Positions 56,654-64,000 of a stretch of 64,000 nt of DNA are shown here, piece by piece. Made by a program: the position numbers and the translations under genes. Every line of letters begins with the position of its first letter. Position 1 is the first letter of the stretch. The notes beneath the pieces are model-generated. The model was not told where the DNA came from. It saw nothing but the letters and a program-made list of their open reading frames with translations, and did no database searches. Source of the DNA: Mycobacterium gordonae (GTDB taxonomy: Bacteria > Actinomycetota > Actinomycetes > Mycobacteriales > Mycobacteriaceae); contig NZ_LKTM01000035.1 in assembly GCF_001417955.2 (NCBI RefSeq), positions 1 to 64,000 on the forward strand, read 5' to 3'.

Positions 56654-57899
56654 CGGCCGTCGCGAGCATTTCGGCTTCGAACTCGATCTTCAGTGTCATC
56701 GGGCCGGTCATTCCCAGCAGGGATTTCCACGGGGCCGGACCGACACGATGGGGCGCAGGGAGACGTCGGGTCAGGATTGCGAGTGCTTCTGCCAATTCCC
56801 GGCGTGCAAGGTTGGCCCCCAGACAGTAGTGCGCGCCGCCGCCGAAGGTCAGAATCGCGGGGGCATCCGCGCGCGTGATGTCGAAGCGGTCAGCCTCGTC
56901 ATAAATCGCTGGATCACGATTGGCCGCGAAGGTGTTCACGAGTACGAAGGTCCCGGCCGGGAACATGTAGCCGCCGAATTCGACATCGTCGGTGGCGGCG
57001 CGTGGCGCGATGCACACCGCCGGTGAGTGGCGCATGCTCTCCTCGACTGCTTGCATGGCGAGCTCGGGGTCATTGCCCAGCTTCGCCCATTGATCCGGAT
57101 GCTCGCAAAGCACCTGCACCGACGCGGCCAGTTGGTTTCGCGTCGTATCGGTTCCCGCCATCAAGAAGCCGGCCACCAGCATGCGCAGTTCGTCGATAGT
57201 CAGCCGATCGCCGTCGCTTTCGGCGCGGATGAGCTCGGAAAGCAGGTCATCGGTCAGAGTGTTCCGGCGGGCGGCGATCATGTCGTCGACATAGGCGTCC
57301 AACTCGCCCCACGCCCGCATGATCGCGGATTCGTCGAAGGTGGCATCGGCCTGAAAATTGAAGGCTTTGAAGATTTCGTCGGTCCACTCCGAGAACAACC
57401 GCCAGTCCTCGCGGGGCGCGCCGATCAGCGCGCAGATGATCGGGGTGGGGTACGGCCGCGCGATGTCCATCACGACGTCACAGCCTCCGGAGTCAACCAC
57501 CCGATCGATCAGCCCGTTCACCACTTCGTGGATCGTGTCGCGAAGACGCGATGTCGCGCGGGGTGTGAACGCCTTCGAAACCAGCTTGCGCAAGCGAGTA
57601 TGTGGCGGGCCGTCGAGGCCCAGCAGACTGCTCACCAGCTTGTCGTACAACGGACCTGACGTGATGCCCTGCGCTGCCAGTGTGATTCCGGGTGGCATCC
57701 GAAACCTGTTGTCCCGCAGCATGGCTCGAGACATTTCGTAGGAGAGTATCTCCGGGCCGAGGGGTCCGATGGCGATGGGAGCGCGGGATTGCGCCACGCG
57801 TACGTCCTCGAGGATGTCGCCGGGGGTGGCGGTGAAGCTGTAGCTGAGTGCGGGAAGGCCGGCGTCGAAGACGCTGGGAGCGGTGCCGTTCGTGTTCAT
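56646..57899 (-). CDS. Cytochrome P450
   Basis: The 417-aa soluble bacterial P450 has the oxygen-activation motif AGTDTT in the I helix (248-253), ExxR in the K helix (E287, R290) and the heme-binding loop FGGGAHYCLGANLARREL with Cys359. The P450 needs a ferredoxin and reductase, neither of which is nearby. The substrate and CYP family are not assignable by eye. ATG at 57899 follows GAGAGAACC. Confidence 0.95.
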   Translation of the reverse strand: MNTNGTAPSVFDAGLPALSYSFTATPGDILEDVRVAQSRAPIAIGPLGPEILSYEMSRAMLRDNRFRMPPGITLAAQGITSGPLYDKLVSSLLGLDGPPHTRLRKLVSKAFTPRATSRLRDTIHEVVNGLIDRVVDSGGCDVVMDIARPYPTPIICALIGAPREDWRLFSEWTDEIFKAFNFQADATFDESAIMRAWGELDAYVDDMIAARRNTLTDDLLSELIRAESDGDRLTIDELRMLVAGFLMAGTDTTRNQLAASVQVLCEHPDQWAKLGNDPELAMQAVEESMRHSPAVCIAPRAATDDVEFGGYMFPAGTFVLVNTFAANRDPAIYDEADRFDITRADAPAILTFGGGAHYCLGANLARRELAEALAILTRRLPAPHRVGPAPWKSLLGMTGPMTLKIEFEAEMLATADA

Positions 57900-57944
57900 G
57901 GTTCTCTCGACTCCCGCTCAGACCCAGATGGGCGTTTCGGACAT

Positions 57945-58045
57945 AATTACGTTCTATGTATGACCATAACTCCAGATCGCTGAACTTCAAGACAAAAAAG
58001 CGGCGAATACGCAGGAGCCAGCACAATGGTCATACGTTCTGTATC
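57945..58045 (-). promoter_or_regulatory. Inverted pair of operator-like sites before the P450 gene
   Basis: GTATGACCAT (57958-57967) and its exact reverse complement ATGGTCATAC (58026-58035) lie 58 bases apart. Each adjoins an ACGTTCT element, and the second site reads GGTCATACGTTCTGTATCC with matching ends. They lie in the gap between the tetR stop (58078) and the P450 start. They are candidate binding sites for one of the two flanking TetR proteins. Confidence 0.5.
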
Positions 58046-58077
58046 CAAACGTCCGAACAAGGTAACCGCGCCCCTGC

Positions 58078-58638
58078 TCAGGACGGGCGCTGCTGGGTCA
58101 CAGTCCAGCGCGAAGCCAACGTGTCGCAAATGGTGCGCTGCTCGATCTCATCCAGGTCGTGCATGAGGAGTCCCTCGACGGTGAAGATGCCGATCATCAC
58201 CTCGGCTTCCACAGTCGAAGTTGAGACGCCCGCAGTCTCCAATTCGTAACGGAACATGCCGCCGGTGATCAGGTGGAAGTTGCGATGCCACTCGGCGATG
58301 GAGGCCGAATGTTCGACGCGGGCATGCACCGTTGTCACCAGGCGGCTCATGTGACGTAATTGGCGAACCACCCACAGCACTCGAACGGAGATCGGTTCAG
58401 CCGCAACTTGTTGGTACTGCGGCCAGATGTCGGCCATGACGGAGTCGAGCACAGCGATCAGGACGTCGTCCTTGTCCCCGAAGTACCAGTAGATGGTGTT
58501 TGGCGCCACCCCGGCTTCCTTCGCAAGGCGACTCATCGGGGTGGCGTCGTAGCCCGCATCGATGAACAACCGTCGTGCTGCCGCGACAATTTCCGCCCGC
58601 TTCTCTTCGGCGGCCTGGGGGCGCTTGTTCCGTGCCAT
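58078..58638 (-). CDS. TetR-family regulator, divergent from the hydrolase gene
   Basis: The 186-aa protein starts MARNKRPQAAEEKRAEIVAA with a TetR domain ending VAPNTIYWYFGDKDDVLIAVLD. The ATG at 58638 has AGGGA four bases upstream; a longer frame begins at 58713 but would run through the operator region. It is divergent from an alpha/beta hydrolase gene, with two identical-type operator sites between them. Confidence 0.88.
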   Translation of the reverse strand: MARNKRPQAAEEKRAEIVAAARRLFIDAGYDATPMSRLAKEAGVAPNTIYWYFGDKDDVLIAVLDSVMADIWPQYQQVAAEPISVRVLWVVRQLRHMSRLVTTVHARVEHSASIAEWHRNFHLITGGMFRYELETAGVSTSTVEAEVMIGIFTVEGLLMHDLDEIEQRTICDTLASRWTVTQQRPS

Positions 58639-58670
58639 CGTTCCCTCTGCATCGACTGGATCACATCGTG

Positions 58671-58717
58671 TTGAACGACATTCAAGAATTTGATAACTTT
58701 TGTTGAACGCCATTCAA
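58671..58717. promoter_or_regulatory. Two TTGAACGNCATTCAA operators in the tetR-hydrolase gap
   Basis: TTGAACGACATTCAA (58671-58685) and TTGAACGCCATTCAA (58703-58717) are imperfect palindromes with TTGAA/TTCAA arms. They start 32 bases apart, three helical turns. They fit binding of a TetR dimer pair on one face of DNA, controlling both divergent genes. Confidence 0.72.
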
Positions 58718-58739
58718 GATACTCCTGGGGGCCAGAACC

Positions 58740-59654
58740 ATGAACCAACCCGTTAGCTACGTCCGACACGACGCCACTTTTATCTCCGAGGGCACATCAT
58801 GCGCGGCGTGGCTCTACCGTCCTGAAGGCGTTGAGAATCCGCCCATCGTCGTACTGGCTCACGGGTTTGCCGCCTTCCGCGAACTGCGCCTGGACGCCTA
58901 TGCCGCACGATTCGCCCAGGCGGGCTACGCCGCCCTGGTGTTCGACTACCGGCACTGGGGTGCCAGCGAAGGACAACCCCGCCGCATCCTTGACATCGCC
59001 AAACAGCACGCTGACTGGCGGGCCGCCATCGCCTACGCCCGCAGCCTGGACAACGTCGACACCACCCGCGTGGTGGCCTGGGGTTCCTCCTTCGGCGGTG
59101 GCCACGTGCTCACCTTGGCCGCCCACGACCACGATCTCGCAGCCGCTATCGTCCAGGTCCCTCACGTCAGTGGCCCAGCGTCGACCTTTTCCCAATCCCC
59201 AAAACTGGTAGCGCGGTTGATCCTCGCCGGTCTACGCGACCAAGTCGGCGCATGGCTCGGGCGCCCGCCCTACCGGACAGCAGCTATCGGCTACCCCGGT
59301 GACGTCGCGATGATGACCTCCCCGGGAGCCGCCGAGCTCGTCGAACGGATGGCCGGGGACAAGCGTGAAGAATTAATCGCCGAGAACGACGTCGCTTCCC
59401 GCATCGTGTTGCGGATCCCCTTCTACTCACCAGGACGCAAGATCGCGAACATCACCGCGCCCACCCTGGTGCAACTGGCGAAACGTGACGACGTGACGCC
59501 GTACGCGAAAGCCCAGCAGATCGTGACCCGCATCCCCCACGGTGAAGTCCGCTCCTATGACATCGCGCACTTCGAGCCGTACCTGGACCCGCACTTCGAC
59601 GGGATCGTCACCGACCAGATTGACTTCCTAAATCGCCACGTCACACTGGCGTGA
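58740..59654 (+). CDS. Alpha/beta hydrolase of the dienelactone-hydrolase/DUF1100 kind
   Basis: The 304-aa protein has the nucleophile elbow WGSSFGGGH (Gly-x-Ser-x-Gly), an oxyanion HGF motif (VVLAHGFAAFRELRLDAYA) and the late Asp and His candidates in LAKRDDVTPYA and IAHFEPYLDP. It also has the FDYRHWGASEG block. The substrate is unknown; esters or lactones are likely. It is followed 112 bases later by an SDR gene in the same direction, possibly a catabolic pair under the adjacent TetR. Confidence 0.88.
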   Translation: MNQPVSYVRHDATFISEGTSCAAWLYRPEGVENPPIVVLAHGFAAFRELRLDAYAARFAQAGYAALVFDYRHWGASEGQPRRILDIAKQHADWRAAIAYARSLDNVDTTRVVAWGSSFGGGHVLTLAAHDHDLAAAIVQVPHVSGPASTFSQSPKLVARLILAGLRDQVGAWLGRPPYRTAAIGYPGDVAMMTSPGAAELVERMAGDKREELIAENDVASRIVLRIPFYSPGRKIANITAPTLVQLAKRDDVTPYAKAQQIVTRIPHGEVRSYDIAHFEPYLDPHFDGIVTDQIDFLNRHVTLA

Positions 59655-59766
59655 GCCCCACGCCAGGCGGGATTCCACGTCCGCGGAATCCGCGTTGTGC
59701 ACCACACGCGCACCCCCGATCCGTCGGCTATGGTGGCCGACGCCTACCAGTGAGGAACACCCACCC

Positions 59767-60558
59767 ATGAACACGACCCGACGTGGCGCCCTGATCACGG
59801 GGGCCTCCGCTGGCATCGGAGCGGCCTTCGCCCGCCACCTCGCCAACGAGGGTTACGACCTGCTCCTCGTCGCCCGCCGCGCCGAGCGCCTCGAAGAACT
59901 CGCCACTCAACTGCACCAACAGCACGGCGTGCGCGCCGAAGTACTCCCCGCCGACCTGACCGACCCCGCTACCCCGGCTGCGATCATCACCCGCGCAACC
60001 GAATTGGGCCTGTCTATTGACGTGCTCGTCAACAACGCCGGCCTTTCGGCCGGCACCAAATTCTCCGATACAGCATGGGACTCGGTCGCCGGAGAACTTC
60101 AACTGATGGTCACCGCAGTAACCGAATTGATCCACCGCGCCATCCCCGGCATGAAACAACGACGCTGGGGACGCATCATCAACCTGTCCTCACTGGCCGC
60201 GATGTCCCCGCCGGCAGAAGGGTTGCTTTACACCGGCATCAAGTCCTACGTACTGAACATGTCCCAATCCCTCGACATGGAATTGAAACCCCACGGCATC
60301 CATGTCACCGCGCTCTGCCCTGGCTTCACCTACAGCGAGTTCCACGACGTGATGGGCACGCGCGATGCCGCCGACCGCCTGCCGGGCTTCATGTGGCAAC
60401 AGCCTGATCCCGTTGTCCGCGAGGGATGGGCGGCCGTGACCGACGGCAAGCCCGTCTGCATACCGGGCTCCGTCAACAAGCTGACCGCCGCCGCCATACG
60501 ACCACTCCCACAGCGCATTCAGTACTTCCTGGGCCGCACCTTGAATCCCTTCAAGTAG
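59767..60558 (+). CDS. Short-chain dehydrogenase/reductase
   Basis: The 263-aa SDR enzyme has the cofactor motif ALITGASAGIGAAFA, NNAG at about 94, the active-site serine in NLSSLAAM and the YTGIK motif (Tyr-x3-Lys). ARRAERL after the second strand suggests preference for NADP(H). It is of the classical group acting on small alcohols, ketones or acyl chains. ATG at 59767 is chosen; AGGA lies about ten bases upstream. Confidence 0.92.
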   Translation: MNTTRRGALITGASAGIGAAFARHLANEGYDLLLVARRAERLEELATQLHQQHGVRAEVLPADLTDPATPAAIITRATELGLSIDVLVNNAGLSAGTKFSDTAWDSVAGELQLMVTAVTELIHRAIPGMKQRRWGRIINLSSLAAMSPPAEGLLYTGIKSYVLNMSQSLDMELKPHGIHVTALCPGFTYSEFHDVMGTRDAADRLPGFMWQQPDPVVREGWAAVTDGKPVCIPGSVNKLTAAAIRPLPQRIQYFLGRTLNPFK

Positions 60559-60570
60559 CCAACTGCCAGT

Positions 60571-60690
60571 CGCCGGACTCGCCGCAGCGACATTTACGCG
60601 CATCTCTTCGATGAGGACCTCGACGCGGTAGTGCGCCGTCCCGATGCAGCCGTTCGAGCGACTGCGGACGGCATCGAAAGCCCAGTCTGA
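60571..60690 (+). pseudogene. C-terminal remnant of a tyrosine-recombinase (phage integrase) gene
   Basis: A frame closing at the TGA at 60688 reads RSDIYAHLFDEDLDAVVRR and then PDAAVRATADGIESPV. This is very like the last residues of actinobacterial phage/island integrases, where the catalytic tyrosine lies in the (T/R)LDxYAHLFDEDL stretch. Only about 40 codons remain and no start or catalytic core is present, so it is a relic. It ends 31 bases from a tRNA gene, the usual integration target. Confidence 0.65.
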
Positions 60691-60720
60691 CCAAATGGGT
60701 GCTGAACTGCACAAACTCTG

Positions 60721-60793
60721 TGGAGCTAAGGGGATTCGAACCCCTGACCTACTCGATGCGAACGAGTCGCGCTACCAACTGCGCCATAGCCCC
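60721..60793 (-). tRNA. tRNA-Ala (anticodon CGC)
   Basis: On the minus strand, acceptor arms GGGGCTA and TAGCTCC pair with one G-T, followed by discriminator A; the 3' CCA is not encoded. The D arm GGCGCAGTTGGTAGCGC, anticodon stem ACTCG/CGAGT with loop TTCGCAT (anticodon CGC, reading GCG alanine codons) and T arm AGGGGTTCGAATCCCCT are all canonical. The length is 73 bases. Confidence 0.97.
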
Positions 60794-60842
60794 TGATCGC
60801 TAAGCAGGCTACCAGCCGCGACCGCGAAGGAACGAACCGCGA

Positions 60843-61901
60843 CTACTGCCCGACGGCGCGCGGCAGGTCACGGGGCCAGCCGTAGTTGCGCATCGGCACC
60901 GCATAGTCCAGGTGCTCGAAGATCGGGTCCTCGTCGTCGATCTCCAACACCACCGCGCCGGGACGCCGCAACCGGGACGGAACCAGGTCGTATTCGCGGT
61001 CCTGGGTGTTCTCCACGCCGAGCCGGCTGCGCGCCATCCGCTGCATCCGGCGCCGCCGCACCCGCTCCTCGATCTTGGTCTGTCGCCGCAGGTAGAACAG
61101 GTACATCAGGGTGACCGTGGTCGCCACCGCGCACAGCCACCAAGCCATCGGAGTCACCTCGAAGGCCGCGATCGCCGAGCCGACCAGGACAACCGCCATC
61201 GCCACCAGCACCCGCTTGCGGAACGCGTACTTGCGGGCGCTGACCGCCGCGGCGGTCTTGTTGTCGAACCGGCGCCGACGGTTGACGCCCACCGCATAGG
61301 CCGGCGGTGCGTCGTCCATCTCGTCGTCGTCTTCCTCGGGCTCCAGCCCGGAGGAGTCCTCGACGTATTCGTACTCGTCGTCGGCAAGGTCGCCGTGTGA
61401 GTCGTCGTGCTCGTCGACGGGCTCAGGTTCGACCGCGAGCAGCGCCGGCCCCTGCGACTGCGCCTCGGTGGCACCCACCGGCAGCGCGGGCGCGTCCTCG
61501 TCGATCACGTCGACGTCGAGATAGTCGGGCTCGGCAACCTCAGGCTCATCGATCTCACCAGCACGCGCCATCGCCGTGACGACCGACCGCGGGCGCATCA
61601 GCTCATCGGTGTCGGCGTCGTCGGCCGCGTGGTCCTTGTCCGCGTCGGCGAAGGCACCGTCGATCGGCTCGGTGTCCCAGTCCTCCTCCGGCTTCCAGTC
61701 GGGGTCACTGCGATGACCCGCCGCCGGGCCGGTCCGCTTGAGCAGGCGGGCACCGGCACCGCCGTTGAGCACTCTGGTCGCCAGGGCCACGTCGCTGGTG
61801 CGCCGGACGGCGTCGCGCTTGCTGATCAACATCGGCACCAGCACGAACAACCACAGCACCACGAGCGAAATCCACAATAACGATTGCGGGATGCTTGGCA
61901 T
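60843..61901 (-). CDS. glpR: GlpR-type divisome membrane protein (SepX family, Rv0996-like)
   Basis: The 352-aa protein has an N-terminal helix (SLLWISLVVLWLFVLVPMLI), a long Asp/Glu-rich linker (about 65-205) and two further helices (VLVAMAVVLVGSAIAAFEV and WWLCAVATTVTLMYLFYL), then a basic region and a conserved C-terminus (RLRRPGAVVLEIDDEDPIFEHLDYA). GlpR of corynebacteria and SepX of Streptomyces are such proteins and work in cell division. GlpR is the membrane receptor of the gephyrin-like protein Glp, whose gene (moeA-type) lies just upstream here. Function is inferred from family and context. Confidence 0.8.
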   Translation of the reverse strand: MPSIPQSLLWISLVVLWLFVLVPMLISKRDAVRRTSDVALATRVLNGGAGARLLKRTGPAAGHRSDPDWKPEEDWDTEPIDGAFADADKDHAADDADTDELMRPRSVVTAMARAGEIDEPEVAEPDYLDVDVIDEDAPALPVGATEAQSQGPALLAVEPEPVDEHDDSHGDLADDEYEYVEDSSGLEPEEDDDEMDDAPPAYAVGVNRRRRFDNKTAAAVSARKYAFRKRVLVAMAVVLVGSAIAAFEVTPMAWWLCAVATTVTLMYLFYLRRQTKIEERVRRRRMQRMARSRLGVENTQDREYDLVPSRLRRPGAVVLEIDDEDPIFEHLDYAVPMRNYGWPRDLPRAVGQ

Positions 61902-62080
61902 GATGACCTGCTCTCTTCGGTTGCGATCCCCGCGAGGCCTGATCGTTGGCCTGCGTGGCCGGGTCGCTGCGACCAGGGCAATTACACACCTGTAATTTGC
62001 CTACTTCAAGCATCACACGCCACATATGTCACGCTAGCCACAATTTTATTTCGGTTGGGTGGGCTTTCCGGCGTGTGGGG

Positions 62081-62153
62081 GCCGCGAGATGGCCGTCAGG
62101 GTCGCGATCCGGCTCGATCCGCAGCCATAGCGGCGATCTCGGCGCCAGAAGTC
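62081..62153. repeat. Imperfect inverted repeat between rimJ and glpR
   Basis: GCCGCGAGATGGCCGTCAGG (from 62081) and the reverse complement of the text near 62132-62153 (GGCGCCGAGATCGCCG) form diverged inverted copies of the CGAGATTGCCGT motif seen at 43489 and 44510. It immediately follows the rimJ stop codon, so it may act as a terminator or be a dispersed intergenic repeat. Confidence 0.45.
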
Positions 62154-62805
62154 AGACCCAGCTGGCGCGACCGGCCCGGACCAGCGTCGAAGCCACCGAC
62201 CCGTATACCTCTTCGACCGTGATCGCCACCAAAAGGTGGTCACGCCACCCGCGGTCGACCTCGAGGTAACGCCGCAGCAGGCCTTCTTCGCGAAAACCGT
62301 TCTTAGCCAGGACCGCCCGGCTGGCCGCGTTCTCCGGACGGACGGTGGCCTCCACCCGGTGCAGCATCACCGGGCCGAAGCAGTGGTCGAGCCCCAGCGC
62401 GACCGCGCCGGTGGCCACCCCGCCGCCGGTGTGCTCACTGGACACCCAGTAGCCGATCCACGCCGACCGCAACGCCCCATGAGTGACATTGCCGATGGTC
62501 AGCTGCCCGCAGAACTGTCCGTCCAGTTCGATCACATAGGGCAGCATCCGCCCCTTGCGCGCCTCGGCACGCAGCCCGGAACACACCGCCGGCCACGCGG
62601 CCACCGAGTGCCGCACCGACCAGTCGCCATCGGTGCTGGGCTCCCACGGCTCCAACTTCACCCGGTCCGCCAGCCGGATCCGGCTCCACTGCGCGCCGTC
62701 GCGCATCCGCACCGGCCGCAGCCGGATCACCCCGGCCGCCACCCGCAGTGGCCCCACGCTCATCGGCCAGCCGGGATGGCGGGAATTGGATCGCAACAGG
62801 TTCAC
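62152..62805 (-). CDS. rimJ: GNAT acetyltransferase, RimJ/RimL type
   Basis: The 217-aa protein has the RimJ/RimL layout: VIRLRPVRMRDGAQWSRIR, the acetyl-CoA loop region SSEHTGGGVATGAVALGLDH, RVEATVRPENAASRAVLAKNGF and EEGLLRRYLEVD. Such enzymes acetylate protein N-termini, classically ribosomal protein S5, but the true substrate in mycobacteria is not settled. It corresponds to Rv0995 and lies 14 bases downstream of the moeA-type gene. Confidence 0.92.
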   Translation of the reverse strand: MNLLRSNSRHPGWPMSVGPLRVAAGVIRLRPVRMRDGAQWSRIRLADRVKLEPWEPSTDGDWSVRHSVAAWPAVCSGLRAEARKGRMLPYVIELDGQFCGQLTIGNVTHGALRSAWIGYWVSSEHTGGGVATGAVALGLDHCFGPVMLHRVEATVRPENAASRAVLAKNGFREEGLLRRYLEVDRGWRDHLLVAITVEEVYGSVASTLVRAGRASWV

Positions 62806-62819
62806 GAGCCGGGCCGCGG

Positions 62820-64000
62820 TCAGCCGTGCTGAGCCAGAAAGGCGACGTCGACGATTTCGCCGGTACGGATCTGCTCGGCCCCGCTGGGCACCACGACCAG
62901 ACAGTTCGCCTCGGCCAGGGTTGCCAACAGGTGCGACGACGCCCCCGGCGCCCCGCCCAGCGCCTGCACCAGATATTCGCCGCTCTCCTGGTCGCGCATC
63001 AGTTGGCCGCGCAGAAAGCCCTTGCGCCCACTCACCGACGTGATCGGCGACAGGGTGCGGGCCTGCACGATGCGACGCATCGGATGCCGCTTGCCCAGTG
63101 ACAGCCGGATCAGCGGCCGCACCATCACCTCGAAGACCACCAACGCGCTGACAGGGTTGGCCGGCAACAGAAACGTCGGCACGCCGTCGCGGCCGAGCTG
63201 CCCGAAGCCCTGCACCGAACCCGGGTGCATCGCGACCCGCACGACCTCCATGTCGCCGAGTTCGGACAGCACCGAACGAACCGCCTCGGCCGCCGCGCCG
63301 CCCACCCCGCCGGCGATCACCAGCACCTCGGCCCGGTTCAGCTGGCCCTCGACGATCTCGCCGAGTTCCTTCGGGTTGTTGCTGACGATCCCCACCCGGT
63401 TTACCTCCGCCCCGGCATCGCGGGCTGCGGCCGCCAGTGCGTAGGAGTTGACGTCGTAGACCTGTCCGTTGCCGGGGCTGCGCGAGATGTCGACCAGCTC
63501 GCCGCCGACCGCCATCACCGACACCCGCGGCCGCGGATGCACCAGCACCCGTTCGCGGCCGACCGCCGCCAGCAGTCCCACCTGCGCCGCGCCGATGATC
63601 GTCCCGGAACGCACCGCCACATCGCCGGGCTGGACATCGTCACCCGCGCGCCGCACGTAAGCGCCCGATGGCGCTCCACGCAGCACCCGGACCCGGTTCA
63701 TCCCGCCGTCGGTCCAGCGCAGCGGCAGCACGGCATCGGCCAGGGTCGGCAGCGGCGCACCGGTCTGCACGCGAGCGGCTTGCTTCGGCTGCAGCCGGCT
63801 CGGGGTCCGGGCGCCCGCCTCGATGATCCCCATCACCGGCAGGGTCACCACCTCGCGGGCCTCCGCAATACCGTCCTCGCCGACGGCTTCCAGCGGGCCG
63901 GAGTCACCGACCCCGAGTACGTCGACGCTGCGCACCGCGTAACCGTCGATGGCGGCCTGGTCGAAGCCGGGAAGCGGGCGTTCGGTCACCACCTCTTCGG
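62820..64000 (-). CDS. moeA: MoeA/gephyrin-like protein (Glp), N-terminus outside window
   Basis: The visible 393 codons cover nearly the whole protein: FDQAAIDGYAVRSVDV, the MoeA domain III (PRVSVMAVGGELVDISRSPGNGQVYDVNSYALAAAARDAG, VSNNPKEL, VIAGGVGGAAAEAV, FLLPANPVSALVVFEVMVRPL) and the C-terminal beta-barrel. Classical MoeA inserts molybdate into molybdopterin. Members beside glpR in actinobacteria act instead as the divisome protein Glp. The usual catalytic GGxSxG-type loop reads GGVGGAA here, which favours the Glp role. It corresponds to Rv0994 (moeA1). Confidence 0.88.
   Translation of the reverse strand, partial: EEVVTERPLPGFDQAAIDGYAVRSVDVLGVGDSGPLEAVGEDGIAEAREVVTLPVMGIIEAGARTPSRLQPKQAARVQTGAPLPTLADAVLPLRWTDGGMNRVRVLRGAPSGAYVRRAGDDVQPGDVAVRSGTIIGAAQVGLLAAVGRERVLVHPRPRVSVMAVGGELVDISRSPGNGQVYDVNSYALAAAARDAGAEVNRVGIVSNNPKELGEIVEGQLNRAEVLVIAGGVGGAAAEAVRSVLSELGDMEVVRVAMHPGSVQGFGQLGRDGVPTFLLPANPVSALVVFEVMVRPLIRLSLGKRHPMRRIVQARTLSPITSVSGRKGFLRGQLMRDQESGEYLVQALGGAPGASSHLLATLAEANCLVVVPSGAEQIRTGEIVDVAFLAQHG

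Overview
The window is mycobacterial chromosome, almost certainly from a slow grower that carries ESX-5. It has about two-thirds G+C, a PE_PGRS gene, a PE/PPE-SVP pair, an rpfB-ksgA-ispE cluster, and long blocks whose gene order matches what I remember of M. tuberculosis H37Rv Rv0994 to Rv1013. I cannot name the species. No insertion sequence, rRNA or CRISPR array was seen.

Layout. 1-770: 5' part of a PE_PGRS gene (minus), then about 0.8 kb with no convincing gene. 1594-10370: a DUF302 lipoprotein, a pks16-type fatty acyl-AMP ligase, ispE, ksgA, rpfB, tatD (all minus) and metG (plus). A 52-bp tandem repeat begins in the metG stop codon. 10692-15123: a PAS protein, a serine-acetyltransferase-like enzyme, two TetR regulators and a PE/PPE pair. 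15349-35958: a 20-kb exopolysaccharide locus. 36063-38161: a flavoprotein oxidoreductase with an ECF41/SigJ sigma factor. 38206-48828: pabB, a Pro/Leu-rich secreted protein, rsmI, pmt, a DUF559-type protein, arcA, an AlkB-like dioxygenase, two DUF5642 lipoproteins and the cAMP-dependent acetyltransferase pat. 48975-60690: an accessory block (methyltransferase, membrane proteins, a PAS-PP2C-RsbW-STAS switch protein, AraC and TetR regulators, a di-iron protein, P450, hydrolase and SDR) ending at a tRNA-Ala with the tail of a phage-type integrase beside it. 60843-64000: glpR, rimJ and a moeA-type gene (glp), the last cut by the window edge.

The most interesting system is the exopolysaccharide locus. 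It consists of two convergent operons meeting at a strong hairpin near 26150. The plus operon encodes a sugar-phosphate nucleotidyltransferase, a PIG-L deacetylase, a WecG/CpsF glycosyltransferase, the membrane phosphoglycosyl transferase that starts the repeat unit, a Wzx-type flippase, a GT2-GT4 fusion, two NovU/TylCIII-type methyltransferase homologues and a GT4. The minus operon encodes a Wzz-like chain-length/kinase protein lacking the Walker A lysine, a Wzy/ligase-like membrane protein and a GT4-FkbM fusion. Beside it lie a secreted glycosidase-like protein and a GAF-GGDEF-EAL c-di-GMP enzyme, then a second FkbM methyltransferase. Together they suggest a c-di-GMP-linked, Wzx/Wzy-type surface polysaccharide. 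It sits between metG and pabB, where H37Rv, as I recall it, has only Rv1006. A near-identical 14-bp box lies upstream of both operons, with a diverged copy upstream of the PE/PPE pair, hinting at shared control.

Functions come from reading motifs and remembered family knowledge; no database search was run. Start codons were chosen by ribosome-binding site, stop/start overlap and family length.
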